Below, piece after piece: positions 59,055-64,000 of a DNA stretch of 64,000 bases (the first letter of the stretch is position 1; each line of letters starts with the position of its first letter). The stretch is taken from contig NZ_VEDO01000010.1 of the NCBI RefSeq assembly GCF_007677875.1, positions 62,001 to 126,000 of the forward strand. The letters are read 5' to 3'. The position numbers and the translations under genes are program-made. Below the pieces are notes generated by a model. It was not told where the DNA came from. It saw only the letters and a list, made by a program, of their open reading frames with translations, and made no database searches. Origin of the DNA: Variovorax boronicumulans (GTDB lineage: Bacteria; Pseudomonadota; Gammaproteobacteria; Burkholderiales; Burkholderiaceae_C).

Positions 59055-61316
59055 TCAGTACGTCAGACCGAAGCCGTACGGGAACAGCGTGTCCGCCGCC
59101 GGATAGCCCGGCACGTCAGGCTGGTTGTTCACGATGGCCTGGGAGTTGTTCGCCAGCGCGAAGGGCAGCTTGCCTTGCGGCTTGACTGCCGCCCCCGTGG
59201 CCAGCACCTTGCCGCCCAGCACGTCGAGCAGCGCGGTATTGCTGATGCCGAAGCCGGCCACGATGGCGCCGGCGTTCTTCAGGCCGCTGGCGTCGTCCAG
59301 CACATACGGCTGGCGGAAGTAGATGGCCAGCACCGTCTTCTTCGGGCCCACTTCGTTCATGACCGCCTGGATCTGGTCCAGTGGCGGCGAGATCTGCCAC
59401 GACGCGGCGGCTGCCATTTCGGTGAACGACATCTTGCCGTTCTCCCACGGGAAGGAGCCGCCAAAAGTCAGGCCGTTGTCCAGGCAGGCCTTGGCCGCAT
59501 CCTCGGCGGAGTACGCAGCCTTGTTCACGCAGCGGTCGTCGTAGCCCCAGCTGCGGCCGGTGGCGGGATTGATGCGGCCGCCGGTGGCCGGATCGTCGCT
59601 CTTGTAGGTGCTGGTGGCGCGGGTGGTGGTGCCGGGCACCAGCTTGTTGTTGTTCACTTCCACGCGGATCACGGCGTAGTCGTGGCCGGCGGCGCTCGGC
59701 CGCACGCCGCCGACCAGGGCCTCGCCGTCGGTCACCGCATAGCCGTACCTGTCGGTGTCGGTCTTGGCCAGGCCCATGGTGTAGACCTTGGCGCCGGCCT
59801 TGAGCGGCAGCGTCTTGCTGCCGTCTGGCTGGGCCTGGTTCTGCAGCAGCACCACCGACTTGCGCTGGATGTCCATGCCGATGGCACGGTGCGCGTCCTT
59901 GCCGACGATGGCGTTGGCCAGTGCTGGATCCACATACGGGTTCTCGAACAGGCCGAGCTGGAATTGCTCCTTGAGCAGGCGTTTGGCGGCCTCCGTCACG
60001 CGGGCTTCGGTCACGAGGCCGGCGGCCACGAGGTCGGTGATGGTCTTGTTCTCGCTGAAGCCTGAAAGCGTCTCGGTGCCGCCATTGATGGCGGCCGCCA
60101 CGCGCTCGGGCACGGTCTTCATCTCCAGGCCCCAGGCGCGGTCGTTGATGATGCCGGTGTCCGAGTTCACGTAGCCCTTGAAACCCAGCTTGCCGCGCAG
60201 CAGGTCGGTCACGATCTGCTTGGAGAACGCCATGCCCGTCTGCTCGTAGGTCACGCCTTCGTAGGTCACGTTGATCGGCACGCCGTAATAGGGCATGACG
60301 GCGGAGACGCCGGCTTCCAACGCGGCCATGAAGGGCTTGAGGTGGTAGCCGAAGTTGCCGCCCGGATAGACCTGGTTCTTGCCGTGCGCGTAGTGCGGGT
60401 CCAGGCCCATCTCCTGCGGGCCGCCGCCCGGGAAGTGCTTGAGCGTGAGGGCCACCGCCGAGCTGGGTGAGACCGAGGTGCCGTCCTTGACCTTGCTGCC
60501 CTGCAGCGTCTGCACCAGCGTGCGCATGATGTCGGCGTTCAGGTCGGCGTTCTCGGTGAAGGTTTCGTGCACGCGGTACCAGCGGGGTTCGGTCGAGAGG
60601 TCGGCCATGTAGCCGTACATGCCGCGCAGGCCGATGGACTTCCATTCATCGCCCATGACGGTGGCGAAGTCCCGGATGAGCGACATGTCGCCTGCACCGA
60701 GCGACGCGGCAGCCAGGCCGGCCTCCTTCGGGAACTCGGTGAACGCGCCGGAGGCCTCGTTGATGCCGACGCGCGGGTCCTTCTCGTAGTGGTTGCGCGC
60801 GTTGGACTTGAACACCGCCGGGATGCCCAGGCGCGTGGCCTCGCTCATCTCCTGCACTGCGTTCAGCGACATCGCCGCCTGCTCCGGCGTGACCTGCGCG
60901 CCGCTCGCCGGGATCTGCACCACGCTGCGGAACACGAAGCGGCTCATCTTCTGCGTCTGCACCATGTTGGCGGCAGCAGGCGGCAGCGCGCCGCCGGCTG
61001 CTGCGTTCAAGGTGTTGATCAGCATGAGGCCGGCCTTCTCCTCCAGCGTCATCTGTGCCACCAGGTCGTCGATGCGGCGCTCGACAGGCAGGCGCCAGTC
61101 TTCGTACGGATCCAGCTTGCCGTTGGCATTGGAGTCTTTGAACTGCTTGCCGTCGACGGTGATCACGGCCTTGGCGCGTGCCCCGATGACGGGCTGCGCG
61201 ATCTCGTCATCGCCGCCGCCGCCGCAGCCGGCCAGCACGATCAGGCCGGTGGCGCCGCAAACGGCGAGCTTGGTCGCCAGTGGAACCGCGCGCAGGCGTT
61301 GGATGGAATGTCGCAT
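59055..61316 (-). CDS. Glycoside hydrolase family 3 lipoprotein
   Basis: 753 residues with a strong lipobox LIVLAGC (Cys31). Asp61-Asp73 reads like an EF-hand Ca loop (DSNANGKLDPYEDW), common in this GH3 group. The (beta/alpha)8 domain has KSNARNHYEKDPRVG, LKHFPGGGPQEMG near 293, and GYVNSDTGIINDRAWG, where Asp386 is the likely nucleophile. A C-terminal beta-sandwich ends PYGFGLTY. It probably releases beta-linked glucose or xylose units from oligosaccharides. AAGGAG precedes the ATG. It lies between a LacI regulator and the GH2 gene on one strand, consistent with an operon. Confidence 0.92.
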   Translation of the reverse strand: MRHSIQRLRAVPLATKLAVCGATGLIVLAGCGGGGDDEIAQPVIGARAKAVITVDGKQFKDSNANGKLDPYEDWRLPVERRIDDLVAQMTLEEKAGLMLINTLNAAAGGALPPAAANMVQTQKMSRFVFRSVVQIPASGAQVTPEQAAMSLNAVQEMSEATRLGIPAVFKSNARNHYEKDPRVGINEASGAFTEFPKEAGLAAASLGAGDMSLIRDFATVMGDEWKSIGLRGMYGYMADLSTEPRWYRVHETFTENADLNADIMRTLVQTLQGSKVKDGTSVSPSSAVALTLKHFPGGGPQEMGLDPHYAHGKNQVYPGGNFGYHLKPFMAALEAGVSAVMPYYGVPINVTYEGVTYEQTGMAFSKQIVTDLLRGKLGFKGYVNSDTGIINDRAWGLEMKTVPERVAAAINGGTETLSGFSENKTITDLVAAGLVTEARVTEAAKRLLKEQFQLGLFENPYVDPALANAIVGKDAHRAIGMDIQRKSVVLLQNQAQPDGSKTLPLKAGAKVYTMGLAKTDTDRYGYAVTDGEALVGGVRPSAAGHDYAVIRVEVNNNKLVPGTTTRATSTYKSDDPATGGRINPATGRSWGYDDRCVNKAAYSAEDAAKACLDNGLTFGGSFPWENGKMSFTEMAAAASWQISPPLDQIQAVMNEVGPKKTVLAIYFRQPYVLDDASGLKNAGAIVAGFGISNTALLDVLGGKVLATGAAVKPQGKLPFALANNSQAIVNNQPDVPGYPAADTLFPYGFGLTY

Positions 61317-61360
61317 CAGGGTCTCCTTGTTTGAAAACTGGAATGGGAAAAAGGGCGGCT

Positions 61361-62410
61361 TCAGGTCGACTGCCGCTCGACGATCAGGAAGCCCACGTCG
61401 AGTGGGGTCGGGTCCGGCGCCGGCGATCCGGCAATGCGGCCGATCACGCGCAGCGCCGCCTCGCGGCCGATGCGCGCGCCGTCCACGCGCACGGTGGTCA
61501 GTGCGGGCTCGGCGTCGGCGGCGAACGACTGGTCGCCGAAGCCGACCACACCGATGCGGCCGGGCACGGCGATGCCCTGGTGCGCCGCCTCGGTCAGCAC
61601 GCCGAGGGCGAGCATGTCGGAGCTGCAGAAGATGCCGTCCACCCCGTGCGGCTGCGCCAGCAGTTGGCGCAACGCCCGCCGACCATGGCCCAGTGTGGTG
61701 GGCGATTCGGACGCGACCAGCGCAGGCGGTGGCAGGCCGAGTTGGGCGGCAGTGGCCGCGAACGCCTGGGTGCGGCGCGCGGCGCGCCCGTCCGCGCCGC
61801 TGACGACGGCCAGCCGGCGTCGGCCCTGGCCGGCCAGGAAGCGGCAGACCGCCGCGCCCACGTCCGCATGCGAGAAGCCCACCAGCATGTCGACAGGGGC
61901 AGGTGTCAGGTCCCAGGTCTCGACGACAGGCACACCGCAGCCGGCCAGTTGGCGGCGGGCCTGGCGCGAATGGTCCACGCCCACCAGCACGATGCCGTCG
62001 GCCCGGCGGCCCATGAGGGCCTGCAGCAGTGCGTCCTCGCCGGCCGGGCCGTAGCCGCTCTGGCCCAGCATCAGGTGGTAGCCGGCCGCGTCCAGCGTGG
62101 CCGCCAGCGCCTGCACGGTCTCGGCGAACACCGGGCTGCCCAGCGCGGGGACGACGGCGGCGACCAGCCTGCTGCGGCGCGAGCGCAGCCCGCACGCCAG
62201 CAGGTTGGGCACATAGTGGGTGGCTTCGACAGCGGCCTGCACGCGCAGGCGCGTGGCGGTCGGCACCCGCTGCGGCTGGTTCAGCGCGCGCGAGACCGTC
62301 ATGGCGGAGACGCCGGCCACGCGGGCGACGTCCAGCACCGTCGTGGCACGCTGGCGCACCGCCGTCGGCATGCCGTCGGTCAACCGGTTAACTTCCTGTT
62401 GCGATGCCAT
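61361..62410 (-). CDS. LacI-family transcriptional regulator (proximal to GH3/GH2)
   Basis: 349 residues. The helix-turn-helix and hinge are VLDVARVAGVSAMTVSRALN and AAVEATHYVPNLLACGLRS; the effector domain has VAAVVPALGSPVFAETVQAL, DGIFCSSDMLALGVLTEA and GVVGFGDQSFAADAEPALTT. It is a sugar-responsive regulator, probably repressing the GH3-GH2 genes 44 bases downstream. Codons 5-13 overlap a second copy of its candidate operator. The ATG chosen gives MASQQEVNRL; a later ATG (MPTAVRQ) would exclude that operator from the coding region. Confidence 0.92.
   Translation of the reverse strand: MASQQEVNRLTDGMPTAVRQRATTVLDVARVAGVSAMTVSRALNQPQRVPTATRLRVQAAVEATHYVPNLLACGLRSRRSRLVAAVVPALGSPVFAETVQALAATLDAAGYHLMLGQSGYGPAGEDALLQALMGRRADGIVLVGVDHSRQARRQLAGCGVPVVETWDLTPAPVDMLVGFSHADVGAAVCRFLAGQGRRRLAVVSGADGRAARRTQAFAATAAQLGLPPPALVASESPTTLGHGRRALRQLLAQPHGVDGIFCSSDMLALGVLTEAAHQGIAVPGRIGVVGFGDQSFAADAEPALTTVRVDGARIGREAALRVIGRIAGSPAPDPTPLDVGFLIVERQST
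62378..62394. promoter_or_regulatory. Second, imperfect LacI-type operator inside the regulator's 5' end
   Basis: TCAACCGGTTAACTT matches the core of the perfect palindrome upstream (TTAACCGGTTAA) with one mismatch. The centres of the two sites are 90 bases apart. It sits in the first codons of the LacI gene if the upstream ATG is used, which fits autoregulation or looping. Confidence 0.6.
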
Positions 62411-62465
62411 GCGGTCAAGAGCGCGATGAGGAGATTTGTAAAAGTGTGGATGCTCACCGGCGAAG

Positions 62466-62485
62466 CAAGTTAACCGGTTAACTTG
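62466..62485. promoter_or_regulatory. Perfect palindromic LacI-family operator
   Basis: CAAGTTAACCGGTTAACTTG is a 20-base perfect palindrome with the central CG typical of LacI/GalR operators. It lies 56 bases upstream of the LacI ATG in the spacer after the second LacI gene, where the promoter of the LacI-GH3-GH2 unit is expected. Confidence 0.85.
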
Positions 62486-62494
62486 ATCGCGATA

Positions 62495-62506
62495 GTGATC
62501 GATAAC
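62495..62506. promoter_or_regulatory. Possible additional LacI-type half-palindrome
   Basis: GTGATC-GATAAC is symmetric at five of six positions around a central CG, and the flank GATAACATT resembles half of a common LacI-type site. It is ten bases from the perfect operator. It might bind the other LacI protein, but this is weak. Confidence 0.3.
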
Positions 62507-62538
62507 ATTTGCAGGGTCAAGCGCAGCGACCCTGGGAA

Positions 62539-63558
62539 TTACCCGGGGGGGCGGCGTGTCGTCGATTCGCGCACCATGAGCCGGCAGGTCAGCACGTGGG
62601 CGTGCTCTTGCGGCGGGCGGGGGGCGCCCTGCACGAGTTCGGCCAGGCGCTGCATGGCAACCTCGCCCACGGCTTCGCTGGCCATGTCCACGCTGGTGAG
62701 CGCAGGGCAGCCCAACCGGCCGTAGTCGATGTTGTCGAAGCCTGCCACCGCCACCTGCTCGGGGACACGCACTCCCAGCGCCCGGGCTTCGGCGAGCAGG
62801 CCCAGCGCCAGCAGGTCGTTGAAAGCGACCACGGCATCGGGCCGCTCGCCCGACAGCAGCACCAGCGAGGCCAGGCGCTCGCCTTCTGCCGCGACCGGCG
62901 CCGTGGCCTCGTGCGCGATGAAGTGCGCATCTTCCCCCGCAAAAGCGTCCTGCACGCCCTGCCAGCGTTCGGCGCTCCACGGGGCCGTCGGAAAGCCGAG
63001 GTACCCGATGCGCCGGTGGCCGCGGTCGCGCAGGTGCCGGCCCAGCATGCGGCCCGCCAGGTGGTTGTCGCAGCACACGCTGTGGTAGGCCGGGTGCGGC
63101 GGTGGGCCGCCGTAGAACACCACGGGCGTGCCGCTGTCGTAGAGCGCCTGCAGCACGGGTTCGGGCAGGCGCGCGCTGACGATGAGCCCGTCGACCCGGC
63201 GCGCCAGCGCGCGCAGCACGGCGAGCTCGGGCGCCTTGCTCTCGGCCGCGTCGGCCACGATCAGGTTCAGGCCGGCTGCGGCTGCGCCGCGCGCGGCGCC
63301 CTTGACCATGCTCGTGAAGTGCGGGTTGCGGATGTCCAGGATGACGATGCCGATGTTGCCGGTCTGGCCAGTCGTGATGCTGCGCGCCATGGGATTGAGC
63401 GACCAGCCCAGCTCCTGCACGGCGCGCGTGACGCGCGCCTCCACGTCAGCCGAGAAACGCTGGCTGCCGTTGACGAACTTGGAGACCGTGGCGGTCGAGA
63501 CCGCGGCGGCCTTGGCCACATCGCGGATGGTGGCGGAACGCTTGCGTGCAGGCGGCAT
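62539..63558 (-). CDS. LacI-family transcriptional regulator (distal)
   Basis: 339 residues. The DNA-binding part is ATIRDVAKAAAVSTATVSKF, VNGSQRFSADVEARV and AVQELGWSLNPMARSI. The effector domain has NIGIVILDIRNPHFTSMVKG, VDGLIVSARLPEPVL, AVVAFNDLLALGLLAEARAL and VAGFDNIDYGRLGCPALTSV. It differs clearly from the neighbouring LacI protein, so the two probably sense different sugars. The 128-base gap to the next gene contains the operators described. It lies downstream of the DUF72 gene by 11 bases on the same strand. Confidence 0.92.
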   Translation of the reverse strand: MPPARKRSATIRDVAKAAAVSTATVSKFVNGSQRFSADVEARVTRAVQELGWSLNPMARSITTGQTGNIGIVILDIRNPHFTSMVKGAARGAAAAGLNLIVADAAESKAPELAVLRALARRVDGLIVSARLPEPVLQALYDSGTPVVFYGGPPPHPAYHSVCCDNHLAGRMLGRHLRDRGHRRIGYLGFPTAPWSAERWQGVQDAFAGEDAHFIAHEATAPVAAEGERLASLVLLSGERPDAVVAFNDLLALGLLAEARALGVRVPEQVAVAGFDNIDYGRLGCPALTSVDMASEAVGEVAMQRLAELVQGAPRPPQEHAHVLTCRLMVRESTTRRPPG

Positions 63559-63569
63559 GCGTGGCGGGC

Positions 63570-64000
63570 TCAGAGCCGTTCGATCAGCGCCTGCGCCGCA
63601 GCGGGCGCGCGCTCCTTGGCGCCATTGATGAAGAACACAAAGACATCGCGAGCCTGGCCGCAGTCCTGCGCCGGCTCCACGAGCGGCGCACCGGCCGGCG
63701 TCGCGCCCCGGGCCCAGTCGCGCGCCACGTCGGCCCATCGGCCCAGCGTCTCGGTGGTGTAGCCCGTCGCGCAGTCGGCCTGGCTGCGCATGAGCCGCGC
63801 ATAGACGAAGTCGCCCGTCACGTCGGCGAAGCTGGGGTACTTGTCGGAATCCGCGAACACCGTCGCGCAGCCATAGCGCCGGGCCAGCGCGAGGTAGGCC
63901 GGCACCATGAAGCTCGGATGCCGCACGTCCAGCACGTGGCGCAGCGCGCGGCCGTCGACGGCCTTGGGCAGCAGCGCGAGGAAGGCCTCGAAGTCTGGCG
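63570..64000 (-). CDS. DUF72 (YecE-like) protein, 5' part beyond the window edge
   Basis: The C-terminal 140 or so residues of a DUF72 protein: DFEAFLALLPKAVDG, RALRHVLDVRHPSFMVPAY, ADSDKYPSFADVTGDFVYAR, LMRSQADCATGYTTETLGRW and the usual ending DVFVFFINGAKERAPAAAQA. DUF72 proteins have a TIM-barrel-like fold of unknown activity. The frame remains open to the end of the window. It is upstream of, and possibly cotranscribed with, the distal LacI gene. Confidence 0.85.
   Translation of the reverse strand, partial: PDFEAFLALLPKAVDGRALRHVLDVRHPSFMVPAYLALARRYGCATVFADSDKYPSFADVTGDFVYARLMRSQADCATGYTTETLGRWADVARDWARGATPAGAPLVEPAQDCGQARDVFVFFINGAKERAPAAAQALIERL

Overview
The window is high-GC chromosomal DNA from a betaproteobacterium, most likely a member of the Comamonadaceae (Burkholderiales). 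This rests on protein resemblance and gene order: divergent ssb/uvrA, a recA-recX block near sucCD, a short type 2 ArgC, birA followed by a SPOR protein, lptA-lptB-rpoN, Bug-family solute receptors, and a phcBSRQ-type quorum-sensing operon. No tRNA, rRNA, CRISPR array or intact insertion sequence was seen.

Layout. 1-7.2 kb: ssb and uvrA, a three-gene YqjD/YqjE/YqjK envelope operon, a metallo-beta-lactamase-fold phosphodiesterase-like protein, and an FHA protein with a PP2C phosphatase. 7.4-14.2 kb: terC, sucD-sucC, argC, an MFS carrier, and recA-recX. 14.3-18.9 kb: a MarR-type regulator, an OmpR/TctD-type two-component pair, and SET-birA-SPOR. 19-23 kb: a topoisomerase III with a histone-H1-like linker and a C-terminal SWIB domain, then a Bug receptor. 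23-28.6 kb: a compact stressosome operon (RsbR, RsbS, an RsbT-RsbX fusion, and a hybrid histidine kinase). 28.7-31.5 kb: a LysR regulator, DUF2214, a three-repeat PsiF protein, and a patch of decayed genes. 31.5-40.4 kb: argS, an FtsN-like SPOR protein, dsbA, lptA-lptB, rpoN, a THUMP methyltransferase, a PIN protein and a YecA-like protein. 40.5-45.5 kb: the phcBSRQ-type operon. 45.5-51.2 kb: small-molecule metabolism (flavin reductase, PheC-like dehydratase, PEP-mutase family, histidine phosphatase, crotonase, 3-hydroxyacyl-CoA dehydrogenase, a shortened GMC protein). 51.2-54.3 kb: copper homeostasis (cueR, copA, copZ) with two divergent MerR-type promoters. 54.4-56.1 kb: a NodIJ-like ABC exporter. 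56.2-63.6 kb: a glycan-use cluster with GH2 and GH3 lipoproteins and two LacI regulators around a strong palindromic operator. The window ends inside a DUF72 gene.

How the parts work together. The most unusual unit is the stressosome operon. Its RsbR has a globin-type sensor domain with a candidate haem-ligating histidine, and both phospho-acceptor positions are serines. Its RsbS has alanine where the classical phosphoserine should be. The switch kinase RsbT and feedback phosphatase RsbX are one polypeptide, and the operon ends in a soluble hybrid kinase that is the likely output. A second signalling unit, the Phc-type operon, encodes a signal-synthesising methyltransferase, a membrane kinase, a receiver-kinase and a second receiver, all translationally coupled. 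Genes for eukaryote-like chromatin domains (SET methyltransferase; SWIB plus Lys/Ala-rich tail on TopB) lie back to back. Between psiF and argS, a deletion appears to have joined the 3' ends of two formerly divergent genes.
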